A DNA stretch of 64,000 nt. It comes from Pseudomonas sp. CC6-YY-74. GTDB lineage: Bacteria > Pseudomonadota > Gammaproteobacteria > Pseudomonadales > Pseudomonadaceae. The DNA lies in contig NZ_CP019947.1 of NCBI RefSeq assembly GCF_002025205.1, positions 1,309,501-1,373,500 on the forward strand, read 5' to 3'. Position 1 is the stretch's first letter. Each line of letters begins with the position of its first letter. The translations under genes were made by a program, and so were the position numbers. Under the pieces are notes generated by a model that saw only the letters and a list, made by a program, of their open reading frames with translations, made no database searches and was not told the DNA's origin. Of the stretch, positions 44,497 to 52,751 are shown piece by piece.

Positions 44497-46092
44497 ATGT
44501 CTGACACCTTGGCGCGCGGAATTCAGCGGCTATTGCGCGGTGTTGGCCTGCGCAGCATCAACACCCAGTTCTTCTTTTCCTACAGCCTGATCTTCCTCTG
44601 CGCGGCACTGACTGCCGGGGTGCTGTTCACCTCCGACCAGGATGCCAGGCAACTGGACATGGCCGGCGCGCAACGCATGCTCAGCCAGAAAATGGCCAAG
44701 GAGAGCCTGCTGGTCGCGCAAGAGGCGTTGCCGCTGGCGAAACTAGAGGCCACCCTGCAGCGCTTCGAGAGTGCCCATCGGCTGCTGGTGCAGGGTGATC
44801 AGAGCCAGGGCATCGCCGCGGTAGAACTGCCGGCCGCCCAGCTGCGTCTGCGCCAGGTCGATCAGGCCTGGGGCCGTTACCGCACGCTGGTGCTGGCCGT
44901 TGCCAAAGGCGACCGCGACGCGCTGCAAACGCTTGCCGCCGACTCGGAATCCCTGCTTGCCGCGAGCAACGAAGTGGTGCAACTGATGTCGCTCGAGGCC
45001 AACCGCAGCGCCAGCGTGCAGCGTTGGGTGGCGCTGGGTTCGACCTTGGCCATTCTGTTGTTGGTGGTGCTCGGGCGGGTGGCCGGGATGAGTTGGCTGA
45101 TGCGCCAGCTCGATGAACTGCGCGGCAGGCTCGAGCGGGTCAGCCACGGTGATTTTTCGCAAAAGTTGGCGGTGGATTACGCCGACAATGAATTGGGTCA
45201 GATCGGCACGGCCTATAACCGACTGCTGCAACAGGTCAGCGACATGATCCGTGCGGTGCGTCAGGCCGCGGATGAGGCCGATGGTCATTGCAGCCGCATG
45301 GCGGCGGTTGCCGGCGAGAGTGCGCGTAATGTGGTCGGCCAGCAGGCCGAGATCGATCAGGTGGCCACGGCCATGCACGAAATGCTCGCCACCTCCCAAG
45401 AAGTGGCGCGCAGCACAGTAGCGGCAGCATCGGCGGCCGATACCGCCGACAGCGAAACCGGCAATGGGCGCACAGTCATGCGCAGTTCGGTCGCCGCCAT
45501 TCGCGAGCTGTCCGGGCATGTCGATGGCTTGTCCGAACTGATGTTGCAACTGGCTGCAGACAGCCAGGAAATCGGTCGGGTGCTGGAGGTGATCAGCGCG
45601 ATTGCCGATCAGACCAACCTGCTCGCGCTCAACGCGGCCATCGAGGCGGCCAGGGCGGGTGAGCAGGGCCGGGGTTTTGCCGTGGTCGCCGACGAAGTAC
45701 GCAGTCTGGCCGCACGCACCCAGAGTTCCGCCGGCGAGATCAGCGGCCTAATCGAGCGCCTGCAGCAGCAAACCGAGCGCGCCGGCCGGGCCATGGACGA
45801 ATCACGGCGTGGCAGCGATGCCACCTTGCAGCAGATCGAAGCGGCGCAGGGCGCCCTGGAAAATATCGTCGGTGCGGTGCAGACCATTCGCGGCATGACC
45901 AACCAGATCGCCACGGCGGCCGAGGAGCAGTGCCAGGTGGCCGACGACATGCACCGATCGCTGACCCATATCGCTGGAGTCGCCGATCAGGCGGCCGTTT
46001 CCACCCGCGATACCGAGTCGACCAGCCAGGCCATCACCCTGAGCATGGATGGCCTGCAAGTGCTGACTGGACGCTTCCGTTTGCAGGTTTGA
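44497..46092 (+). CDS. Methyl-accepting chemotaxis protein with PilJ/NarX-type P-box (nitrate receptor-like, cf. McpN)
   Basis: A 531-residue transmembrane receptor. TM1 is at about 26–45. The periplasmic sensor has the P-box '[16 protein letters not shown]' (55–70), the element that binds nitrate in NarX and in P. aeruginosa McpN. TM2 (about 183–203) and a HAMP domain follow. The cytoplasmic hairpin includes '[42 protein letters not shown]'. No CheR-tethering pentapeptide is seen at the end. Placed among the nar genes, it should direct taxis toward nitrate. A NarL-like site and an ANR-like site lie upstream. PilJ itself is less likely, as no pil genes are present. Confidence 0.9.
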   Translation: MSDTLARGIQRLLRGVGLRSINTQFFFSYSLIFLCAALTAGVLFTSDQDARQLDMAGAQRMLSQKMAKESLLVAQEALPLAKLEATLQRFESAHRLLVQGDQSQGIAAVELPAAQLRLRQVDQAWGRYRTLVLAVAKGDRDALQTLAADSESLLAASNEVVQLMSLEANRSASVQRWVALGSTLAILLLVVLGRVAGMSWLMRQLDELRGRLERVSHGDFSQKLAVDYADNELGQIGTAYNRLLQQVSDMIRAVRQAADEADGHCSRMAAVAGESARNVVGQQAEIDQVATAMHEMLATSQEVARSTVAAASAADTADSETGNGRTVMRSSVAAIRELSGHVDGLSELMLQLAADSQEIGRVLEVISAIADQTNLLALNAAIEAARAGEQGRGFAVVADEVRSLAARTQSSAGEISGLIERLQQQTERAGRAMDESRRGSDATLQQIEAAQGALENIVGAVQTIRGMTNQIATAAEEQCQVADDMHRSLTHIAGVADQAAVSTRDTESTSQAITLSMDGLQVLTGRFRLQV

Positions 46093-46243
46093 CGGGACGA
46101 CGTGGTGGGCAGTCAGCCCGCCACGCCGCCGTTGCGGCGGCAGATGATCAATCGCGTAAAGGATCCATCGGACGCTGCGCCGTCGAGCCGTGTGCCTGCT
46201 AGGCAAGGGGCGCTCGGTGGATGGCGCAACCGCAGCCCTCGCC

Positions 46244-46921
46244 TCACTCGTAGTAGTTGGCCAGTCTGGGCGTATTGATGATGCGGATATTGCGCCGTTC
46301 CATGGCGATCAATCCGGCATCGATCAGGCGATGGAGGATGCGCGAGAAGGTTTCCGGCTGGATGCCCAGTTGCGAGGCGATCAGACGTTTCGGCACGCTG
46401 AGCTTGATCTGGCCATTGCCGGCCGCCTGTTCCTGACAGAGAAAGCGCACCACGCGGCGGCTGGCATTGGCCACGGCGAGGGTGTCGATTTCAGCCAGTC
46501 GCTGGTGCAGACGCATGCTGAAACTGGCCAGCAGTTCCAGGCAGATACTCGGTTGCACTTCGAGTAGGTGGCGATAGTGGGCGCCATCGATGCTTACCAG
46601 GCAACTGGGTTTCAGGGCGCTGGCGGTTACCGGATAGTGGCGGGTATCGCAGAACAGCAGAGAATCGGCAAAAATCTGCCCTGGCCGGATCACCTCGACC
46701 AGTTTTTCGCTACCTTCCGGCAGCACGCGGGTCAGGATGATCTGCCCTTCCAGCAGCAGGTAGAAACGCTCTGCCAGATCGCCCTGGTGGAAGAGGATGT
46801 CGAGGCTGTGCAGACGTCGATGAATCGCCAGGTTGCCGACTTCCTGAAAAGCGCTGGCGGGCAGCCTATCGAACAACTGGTGCTCGCGCAGAATGGCAAG
46901 GGTCGTGGAGTCGCTCAGCAT
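46244..46921 (-). CDS. dnrE: CRP/FNR-family regulator of the DNR group (DnrE-like)
   Basis: A 225-residue CRP/FNR-fold protein with a cyclic-nucleotide-like N-terminal domain ('LDILFHQGDLAERFYLLLEGQIILTRVLPEGSEKLVEVIRPGQIFADSLLF'). The C-terminal helix-turn-helix is 'LIASQLGIQPETFSRILHRLIDAGLI', whose E-SR recognition residues predict binding to TTGAT/ATCAA-type boxes. It lacks the N-terminal cysteines of FNR/ANR, so it should not sense O2 through a cluster; DNR relatives sense NO through haem. P. stutzeri has dnrE near narXL, which is the basis of the symbol. The first 56 bases overlap the 3' end of the upstream P-box gene. A NarL-type heptamer lies 64 bases upstream. Confidence 0.88.
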   Translation of the reverse strand: MLSDSTTLAILREHQLFDRLPASAFQEVGNLAIHRRLHSLDILFHQGDLAERFYLLLEGQIILTRVLPEGSEKLVEVIRPGQIFADSLLFCDTRHYPVTASALKPSCLVSIDGAHYRHLLEVQPSICLELLASFSMRLHQRLAEIDTLAVANASRRVVRFLCQEQAAGNGQIKLSVPKRLIASQLGIQPETFSRILHRLIDAGLIAMERRNIRIINTPRLANYYE

Positions 46922-47762
46922 GGTTCACCTCAGTAGGTACCATCTTAGGTGTGCCAACCGGGGCTGCCCATTCCTCCTCAGGACTACCTCTAAAGGGCAG
47001 CTCGGCGTAGGCCCGAGTCAGGCCGTCCATCTGCTTGAGCAGCGTCTCACAGGTTATGCTGATCAGCGTCGGCACATAGCGGGCGTCCTCGGACAGCTGA
47101 AAACCGCGTTGCGAGAATTCCCATTGTGCACCGGCCTTGGCCAGCGCCGCGTTGATTGCCGCATTGTTTTCCGGTGCCGCGCGCAACTCTTCCAGGGCCT
47201 GGTTGAACTCGTCCACTGCCTGCTCAAACTGGCTCTGCAGCTCTGTGTTTGGCAGCTTCCAGCTCAGTGCCAGATACAGCTTGGCGATGCGCTGGCTGAG
47301 CATGCGCTGGCGTCCACTGCGGTTAACCAGTTGTGCAGTGCGACCGCCGCTGGATCGTTCGATCTGTGCCACCAAGGTCTCGCTTTCGGCGAGCAGTTGG
47401 TCGCTGAGGGTCAGCACCCGCATCGCGGAGTCGCGGTCGGGACGTTGCAGAATCAGGTTGCGGTACTCCTGCCAGCGCAGGGTGACGCGCTGCAGCTGCT
47501 GCTCGATGGGCGGGTTGGAGGCATAGCCATCCAGGGCGAGGAGGTTGCTTTCGAAACGTGCCAGACTCTCATCGAGCTGCTGATTGGCTTGTTCAGGCCG
47601 AATATCGGCGCCGATCATCAGGTAATTCTTGGCGATGCGTTGGCTGAGCATGCGCTGCATGCCCGACAGGTTGACCGCCTCAGCGGCGCCGATGGCCGCC
47701 CACAGCGAAGGGCTGAGGAGCACCAGACCGAACAGCAGCCCGCACCAGTTTTTCTTGCACAT
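46866..47762 (-). CDS. Periplasmic protein with two PilJ/NarX-type P-box domains
   Basis: A 298-residue protein. The signal peptide (about 1–22, 'GLLFGLVLLSPSLWA') is followed by two repeats, each starting with a P-box: 'NLSGMQRMLSQRIAKNYL' (31–48) and 'NRSGRQRMLSQRIAKLYL' (147–164). Each is followed by helices that resemble the NarX/PilJ four-helix sensor. No second membrane helix, HAMP or signalling domain exists, so it is a free or loosely tethered periplasmic protein. Since the P-box binds nitrate/nitrite in NarX, it may bind nitrate. GGAGAG at 47767–47772 supports ATG 47762. It lies between the porin and dnrE, all on the minus strand, probably cotranscribed. The function is unproven. Confidence 0.85.
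   Translation of the reverse strand: MCKKNWCGLLFGLVLLSPSLWAAIGAAEAVNLSGMQRMLSQRIAKNYLMIGADIRPEQANQQLDESLARFESNLLALDGYASNPPIEQQLQRVTLRWQEYRNLILQRPDRDSAMRVLTLSDQLLAESETLVAQIERSSGGRTAQLVNRSGRQRMLSQRIAKLYLALSWKLPNTELQSQFEQAVDEFNQALEELRAAPENNAAINAALAKAGAQWEFSQRGFQLSEDARYVPTLISITCETLLKQMDGLTRAYAELPFRGSPEEEWAAPVGTPKMVPTEVNHAERLHDPCHSARAPVVR
46985..47000 (+). promoter_or_regulatory. dnrE: NarL-type heptamer upstream of dnrE (inside the P-box gene)
   Basis: TACCTCT-AA-AGGGCAG: the first heptamer fits the NarL consensus TACYYMT and the second is degenerate. It lies 64 bases before the dnrE ATG, within coding sequence of the upstream gene. Confidence 0.5.
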
Positions 47763-47815
47763 GGAGTCTCTCCAGGGGGTGCGCCCTCCCGCAGGGGAAG
47801 ACGCGCCCAGGGTGC

Positions 47816-47838
47816 GCTCGGTAAAAGAACGACCGAGC
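47816..47838 (-). terminator. Weak hairpin between porin and twin-P-box genes
   Basis: 7-bp stem GCTCGGT / ACCGAGC with a 9-base loop and no T-run. Partial read-through into the twin-P-box gene is expected. Confidence 0.35.
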
Positions 47839-47845
47839 CTATCGT

Positions 47846-49078
47846 TTAATAGCTGTATTGCGCCTGCAGCCACAGCTTGTCGGTGTCCACGGCGAAGTCG
47901 TCGGCATCGTAGCCGGAGTACTTGACCAGGCCGACTAGACCCTTCACGCCCGGAATCGCATGGGCGTAGGAAACATCGATCTCCGAGCCGTAGTTGTTGC
48001 TGCCACGCTCGGCGCTGAAGTCGTGGTACCAGGTCGCCAGGTTGCCGCCGAGCAGGGGGGCAGTAAAGCCGACGTAAGCGTCCTCGACGCCATCGGCCGG
48101 GGTCAGCAGGAAGATGTCGGCCCAACCCTGGAAGGCGTGCTTGGTCGCCAGCGGGGTCTGGAAGGCGCGGTTACCCGGCCCCGAGTCGCCACCGAGCACT
48201 TCGTAGCCACCCTTGAGCGCCACGCCTTTGACCGTGTAACCCAGTTCCGCCAGGTAGTAATCGCTGTCCAGATCCTGTGGGTTGTCGGCGTAATCCTTCT
48301 GCTGGGCATATTCCAGGGTGTAGCTGACCCCGGCTACGGCGCCATTGAGGCGTACACCGCTGGTCTGGCTCGATTGATTGCCCAGCGCTAGGTTATCCAG
48401 GCCGAGGTGGTACTGGTAGGCGGTGGCGGTCAGCTCGGGCATGACCACGTACTGGGCATTGATCAGGTGGCTGTGGCCTTCGATATTGGCCGGGTTGCCC
48501 GCCGTGTCGAAGCGGTTATCGGCGGGGCCGAAAATGCTGTTTATCTGGTCGATGTAGGCGTAGGTCAGGGTCAGGCCGTCCAGCGGTTTGAGCTGGCCGA
48601 GCACGCCGTCATAGGTCTGCTCGTTCTGCCGCCAGCCGACGCCGCCGACGAAGCGCTGGTTGTCCAGATTGATGCGCTGGCGGCCGACCACCGCGTTGCC
48701 CAGGCTGTGGTCATAGCGCAGCAGGGCTTGATTGATTTCGCTGCCGTCCGGGTCGGCGACTACGGAAAAGTCGTCTTGGCCGTTGCGCAGGTTGTCGTAG
48801 CTGGCGTCGCCGATACGGCTGACGTTGTCCGCCTCGATCAGGGCGGAGAGGCCGTACCACTTGCCGCTCTGGAAGCCGACGCGGGTGCGCAGGGTCTGGG
48901 CGTTGGCGTTGTTCAGCGCGTTGTCCTGGTCGACGTGCTCGTAGCGGTAACGCAGGTCGAGGATCGGCTTGCCGTCCTTGAACAGGTTGCCGAGGTTTTC
49001 ACTGGCGCTGGCGCTGGCGCTGGCGTTGCTGGCGCAGGCGAGCAGGGCAAGGGCGATTGGCGTCATGTAGGTTTTCAT
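47846..49078 (-). CDS. Outer-membrane porin (alginate-export/AlgE-like family)
   Basis: A 410-residue beta-barrel protein with a signal peptide and C-terminal aromatic end 'KLWLQAQYSY'. The N-terminal 'NLFKDGKPILDLRYRYEHVDQDN', 'ADPDGSEINQALLRY' and 'GRQRINLDNQRFVGGVGWRQNEQTYDG' are typical of the 'alginate export' porin family seen in many pseudomonads, most of which do not export alginate. I chose ATG 49078 (GAGG seven bases upstream) over ATG 49084. A perfect ANR/DNR box at 49138 and a NarL site at 49200 precede it. It is therefore probably an anaerobic nitrate-induced porin that could admit nitrate; this is inference. Confidence 0.85.
   Translation of the reverse strand: MKTYMTPIALALLACASNASASASASENLGNLFKDGKPILDLRYRYEHVDQDNALNNANAQTLRTRVGFQSGKWYGLSALIEADNVSRIGDASYDNLRNGQDDFSVVADPDGSEINQALLRYDHSLGNAVVGRQRINLDNQRFVGGVGWRQNEQTYDGVLGQLKPLDGLTLTYAYIDQINSIFGPADNRFDTAGNPANIEGHSHLINAQYVVMPELTATAYQYHLGLDNLALGNQSSQTSGVRLNGAVAGVSYTLEYAQQKDYADNPQDLDSDYYLAELGYTVKGVALKGGYEVLGGDSGPGNRAFQTPLATKHAFQGWADIFLLTPADGVEDAYVGFTAPLLGGNLATWYHDFSAERGSNNYGSEIDVSYAHAIPGVKGLVGLVKYSGYDADDFAVDTDKLWLQAQYSY
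49002..49025 (-). repeat. (CTGGCG)4 microsatellite in the porin signal-peptide region
   Basis: Four exact hexamers encode alternating Ser-Ala ('SASASASAS') around the signal cleavage site. Changes in copy number would stay in frame. Confidence 0.8.
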
Positions 49079-49137
49079 GGTCATGCCTCAGCAGGTGAAT
49101 TCTGGAGGGCACGTTAGCGGCACGGCGGTAGAACATA

Positions 49138-49151
49138 TTGACGGCCATCAA
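49138..49151 (-). promoter_or_regulatory. ANR/DNR box upstream of the porin gene
   Basis: TTGAC-GGCC-ATCAA is a perfect dyad. At −41.5 it predicts a start near 49103, 25 bases before the porin ATG at 49078. Confidence 0.82.
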
Positions 49152-49199
49152 GATGGCGAAAAAGTTGTCGCCGGGCTGCTCCCGGGTGTTTAGGCGGAC

Positions 49200-49215
49200 T
49201 ACCTCTAAAGGGGTC
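49200..49215. promoter_or_regulatory. NarL-type 7-2-7 site upstream of the porin gene
   Basis: TACCTCT-AA-AGGGGTC fits the NarL heptamer on the first side and six of seven on the second. It lies between the divergent porin and carbonic anhydrase genes, upstream of the ANR box as seen from the porin. Confidence 0.6.
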
Positions 49216-49332
49216 GTCCCGGTTCAGGGTGGGTAGAGGGAATGGAATATTGATCCACAACAATTCTGCCGCTATGCGTCATGTCTATCCTTGCGTATGC
49301 CCCTGCCGCCGGCGGGGAGATCGGGAGCGTCG

Positions 49333-49959
49333 ATGGACGTTGAACAGTTGTTGGCCAATAACCGCTTCTGGGCGGAGTCACTCAAGGCCAGGGATCCGGA
49401 GTTCTTTGCGCGCCTGGCGCGCCAGCAACGGCCGGAGTTTCTCTGGATCGGCTGCTCGGACAGCCGGGTGCCGGCCAATGAGGTGGTCGGCCTGATGCCG
49501 GGCGAGCTGTTCGTGCATCGCAACGTGGCCAATATGGTGGTGGCCACCGACATGAATTTTCTCTCGGTGCTGCAGTACGCAGTGGACGTGCTGCAGGTCA
49601 AACAGGTGATCGTCTGCGGCCACTATGGTTGTGGCGGGGTGCGCGCGGCCTTGGGGCATGAGGCGCTGGGCCTGATCGACAACTGGCTGCGCGCGCTCAA
49701 GGCGCTGTATCACCAGAATCTCGAACGTTTCCGTGGTTTGGAATCGGAAGCCCAGGTCAACCTGTTGTGCGAGCTGAATGTGCAGCGCCAGGTGCGTAAT
49801 GTCTGCCATACCACCATCGTGCAGAACGCCTGGAAACGCGGCCAGCCGCTGGCCGTGCATGGCTGGATCTACGGGCTTACCGATGGTCTGGTCAATGACC
49901 TGGGGGTGACGGTCAGCGGAGCGGACCAGCTCGACGACAGTTTTCTCTACGACCAGTGA
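49333..49959 (+). CDS. can: Beta-class carbonic anhydrase
   Basis: A 208-residue zinc enzyme interconverting CO2 and bicarbonate. The zinc ligands and the catalytic dyad are C41, D43, R45 (CSDSR), H97 and C100 (GHYGC), and 'LMPGELFVHRNVANMV' is diagnostic of the beta class. The ATG at 49333 follows GGGAG; the open frame from 49291 has no better start. It is transcribed alone within the nar region and diverges from the porin across a stretch with NarL and ANR sites. A link to nitrate respiration is possible but not shown. Confidence 0.94.
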   Translation: MDVEQLLANNRFWAESLKARDPEFFARLARQQRPEFLWIGCSDSRVPANEVVGLMPGELFVHRNVANMVVATDMNFLSVLQYAVDVLQVKQVIVCGHYGCGGVRAALGHEALGLIDNWLRALKALYHQNLERFRGLESEAQVNLLCELNVQRQVRNVCHTTIVQNAWKRGQPLAVHGWIYGLTDGLVNDLGVTVSGADQLDDSFLYDQ

Positions 49960-50156
49960 ATGCGAACCGGCGCGGTTGAATACGGGTTCGCTGTAGCAGT
50001 GACCCTGGCCGCGATCAGAACAGAGCCGGGTAGCCCCCATGATTTCGCAGAGCCGACAGCGCGGCGGTTGGGCCGTGCCGCGTAGGTCGGGCCGCCTAAG
50101 CAGGGCAGGGCGGAGCCCAACGAGATAACGGTGGCGCTCGCTAGACCCCGGCTGGG

Positions 50157-50795
50157 CTAACGCAAATGTTCCATCGCCCAGACCGCGGCTTCGACCCGCG
50201 AGCGCAGGCCGAGTTTATGCAGCAGATTTTTCACATGGACCTTGACCGTGCCCTCGGTGATCCCGAGCTTGTGGCCGATGACCTTGTTGCTGTGGCCGGC
50301 GGCGATGGTCTTCAGCACCTGGCGTTCGCGCTCGGTCAGGTCGGCCTGCGCGCTGGCGTGGGGCGAGCGCAGCGCCTGGGCGAGGATCCGGGTCAGGGTG
50401 GGGCTGACCACCAGGCTGCCTTGCAGGGCATCGCGAATCGACTGGATCAGCAACTCCGGCTCCATGTCCTTGAGCAGGTAGCCATCGGCATCCAGGCGCA
50501 TGGCGTCGCGGATGTCGTCTTCGGAATCGGACACGGTGAAGATCAACACCTTACCGTGGTAGTGCATCTCGCGCAGGCGGCGCAGGGTTTCCAGTCCGTT
50601 CATCTGCGGCATGTTGTTGTCCAGCAGGATCAGCTCGGGCTGCAACTCGCCGACCATCTGCAGGGCCTCTGCGCCATGCCCGGCCTCGCCGATGACCTCC
50701 AGGTCTGCTTCGAGTTCGAGCAACTGGCGCATGCCGCGGCGCATCATCGGGTGGTCATCGACAAGCAGGATGCTGTGGCGGATCGGCGGGTTCAT
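50157..50795 (-). CDS. narL: Nitrate/nitrite response regulator NarL
   Basis: A 212-residue response regulator. The receiver has the phosphorylated D59 in 'ILLDNNMPQMNG', and T/K positions in 'LIFTVSD' and 'GYLLKD'. The LuxR/NarL-type helix-turn-helix is in 'LTERERQVLKTIAAGHSNKVIGHKLGITEGTVKVHVKNLLHKLGLRSRVEAAVW'. It overlaps narX by four bases and is cotranscribed with it. Its expected targets are the TACYYMT heptamers listed at 46985, 49200, 52601 and 52700. Confidence 0.95.
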   Translation of the reverse strand: MNPPIRHSILLVDDHPMMRRGMRQLLELEADLEVIGEAGHGAEALQMVGELQPELILLDNNMPQMNGLETLRRLREMHYHGKVLIFTVSDSEDDIRDAMRLDADGYLLKDMEPELLIQSIRDALQGSLVVSPTLTRILAQALRSPHASAQADLTERERQVLKTIAAGHSNKVIGHKLGITEGTVKVHVKNLLHKLGLRSRVEAAVWAMEHLR

Positions 50796-52591
50796 GCGGC
50801 GCTACCTTGTTCGTGACGCCCGAGGAACTCCGGGCGGAACTGCAAATGGATACGGGTGCCCGTGGGCGCGCGTGGTTCGATGTCGAGCTGGCCATGCAGG
50901 CTGCGCGCACGCTCCTGCATGATGGTCAGACCGTGGTGTTGGCGCGGGTCGAAGCCCTGAACCAGGCCGCAGCCATCGTCTTCGACCGACAACTCGACCT
51001 GTTCGCCGACCTGGCGCAGGCGTAGCCAGGCGTGTTTGGCCTGGGCATGCCGGGCGCAGTTGGACAGCGCCTCGCGGGCGATCTGCAACAGATGAATCTG
51101 CTCGCTGGCCGAGAGCTGAAAGGCCAGGCGGTCGATCTGCAGCTCGGCGCTGAAGTCGCCGCGCTTGGCAAACTCCTGCACCGTGTCTTTGAGTTCCTGG
51201 TCGAGGCCGCCGTCCTGGATCTGCAGGCGGAAGGTGGTCAGCAGCTCGCGCAGTTGCCGGTAGGCGGTGTTCAAGCCGTCACGCAATTCGTCGCTGACGG
51301 TTTCCAGGGTTTGCGCGCTTTCACCGCGGCGGATCAGGGTCTGCAGGCGGCTGACTTGTAGCTTCATGTAGGACAGCGCCTGGGCCAGCGAGTCATGCAG
51401 CTCGCGGGCAATGGTGGTGCGCTCGTCAAGCAGCAGCAGGCGATGTTCCTGCTCGCGCTGGCGCTTGAGCGACAGCGCCGTGCCGATCTGGTTGGCCAGG
51501 GCCTGGATCAGCGCGGTTTCCCAGCTCTGCGGCTTATGCCCGTCGCGGAAGTAGGCTTTCAGTTCGCCCAGGTTATTGCCCTGATTGCTGATGATGAAGG
51601 TGGCCTGGTCGGGGTTGGTCTTGCGTTCGCAGGTGTCGCAATCGCTGCGCGCGCAGACCTCGCGGGTTTCGCTACCATGCAGGGCCAGCAGTTGCTCGGC
51701 GGGCGCATAGACATTGTCCTGCAGGCACAGGGTCAGGCGCAGGCCCGGCAGGCGCTGCTGGAAGTGGCTGATCAGCTCGTCGAGGCGCTCGGCATTGGCC
51801 TGGCGGGTGGCCAGGCTGGAGCTGCTCTGATAGAGCAGCTCCAGAGCGGAGTTGGTTTGCTCCAGGGTCTGGGTCTTCTGCGCCACCCGGCTTTCCAGGG
51901 TGCGGTGCGATTCTTCGATGGCCTCGGCCATGGCATTGAAACTCTCGGCCATCTGCCCCAGCTCATCATCCGAGCGGAACTCGACCCGCGCGCCGTGATC
52001 GCCGTTGCGAAAACGCTCGGCCGTCCCGGCCAGTTCCTGCAGCGGGCTGATCACATTCAGCTGCAGTTCGTACATGCCTACCAGCAGGATGATCACAGTG
52101 ATCAGCAGCGCCGCGCCCTGGATGCTCTGTTGCCAGCCCTGGCGACGTTCGCTCTGTTTCTGCAGGAGCATGACGAAATGCTCCAGCTGGGCGACGAAGT
52201 TTTCGGTGTGCTGCTGGAAGGCGGCCTTGTCGCCGCGCTCCAGGGCCGGGCGCAGCTGCTCCAGCCATAGCGTATGGATATCGCGGTAGGCGTTGTACAG
52301 CGGATCGTCCGGGCTGCCGCTGATGCGCTGTTGCAGGCTGCCGTCCAGGCGCAACTGCAGGTCATCGCGTAGCGCGGCGATGCTTGCCGGGGGCGCACCG
52401 GCCTCGAGTTGCCAGTTCAGGCGGTAGGTGGCCATGCGCAGGGAGCCAGCGGTATTGATCGCCGCCGCATCGTCCTCGCTGAACCAGGCAATCAGCCCGG
52501 CGCTGATGGAGCTGCCGAGCGCCAGCACGGCGATCAGGGTCACCGCAAAACCGGCTCTGACCGGCAGCGAACTGCGCATCCATCTCAACAT
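50792..52591 (-). CDS. narX: Nitrate/nitrite sensor histidine kinase NarX
   Basis: A 599-residue sensor. TM1 is at about 14–36. The periplasmic P-box 'AAINTAGSLRMATYRLNW' (43–60) binds nitrate. TM2 is near 150–170 and is followed by HAMP and a central Cys-containing module ('CARSDCDTC'). The HisKA_3 phospho-acceptor is in 'ERTTIARELHDSLAQALSYMKLQVSRL' and the ATPase has 'NCARHAQAKHAWLRL' and 'DDGCG'. The start is the ATG at 52591. A NarL-type heptamer at 52601–52607 lies directly before it, suggesting autoregulation. Confidence 0.95.
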   Translation of the reverse strand: MLRWMRSSLPVRAGFAVTLIAVLALGSSISAGLIAWFSEDDAAAINTAGSLRMATYRLNWQLEAGAPPASIAALRDDLQLRLDGSLQQRISGSPDDPLYNAYRDIHTLWLEQLRPALERGDKAAFQQHTENFVAQLEHFVMLLQKQSERRQGWQQSIQGAALLITVIILLVGMYELQLNVISPLQELAGTAERFRNGDHGARVEFRSDDELGQMAESFNAMAEAIEESHRTLESRVAQKTQTLEQTNSALELLYQSSSSLATRQANAERLDELISHFQQRLPGLRLTLCLQDNVYAPAEQLLALHGSETREVCARSDCDTCERKTNPDQATFIISNQGNNLGELKAYFRDGHKPQSWETALIQALANQIGTALSLKRQREQEHRLLLLDERTTIARELHDSLAQALSYMKLQVSRLQTLIRRGESAQTLETVSDELRDGLNTAYRQLRELLTTFRLQIQDGGLDQELKDTVQEFAKRGDFSAELQIDRLAFQLSASEQIHLLQIAREALSNCARHAQAKHAWLRLRQVGEQVELSVEDDGCGLVQGFDPRQHHGLTIMQERARSLHGQLDIEPRAPTGTRIHLQFRPEFLGRHEQGSAA

Positions 52592-52600
52592 CGGACTGAC

Positions 52601-52616
52601 TACCTCTAAAGAACTC
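52601..52616. promoter_or_regulatory. narX: NarL-type heptamer directly upstream of narX
   Basis: TACCTCT-AA-AGAACTC: the first heptamer matches, the second is poor. It is 10 bases from the narX start codon, which would favour repression or autoregulation. Confidence 0.5.
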
Positions 52617-52699
52617 AGACTGCCAGCAGTCGCGTTGGCCAGGATTTATATTGTTTATAACTATATGTTTTAAAAGGAAAAGTATGTGAAAAAACGGAC

Positions 52700-52715
52700 T
52701 ACCCCTTAAGAGGTA
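52700..52715. promoter_or_regulatory. narK1: Perfect NarL 7-2-7 palindrome upstream of narK1
   Basis: TACCCCT-TA-AGAGGTA is a complete inverted pair of NarL heptamers. It is 44 bases upstream of the ANR box and lies between divergent narXL and narK1K2GHJI. Confidence 0.85.
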
Positions 52716-52751
52716 GAAGGGACAGGATAGGCCCAGACAGCGCTGTATTAA

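Noticed and set aside
46090..46140. GC-rich hairpin GCCGCC/GGCGGC after the chemoreceptor gene
   Set aside because: Low-complexity GC sequence with an ambiguous stem and no T-run; not strong enough to call a terminator.
50067..50121. GTTGGGC...GCCCAAC inverted repeat between carbonic anhydrase and narL
   Set aside because: Short imperfect arms far apart; it resembles a common dispersed Pseudomonas repeat but I could not delimit it.
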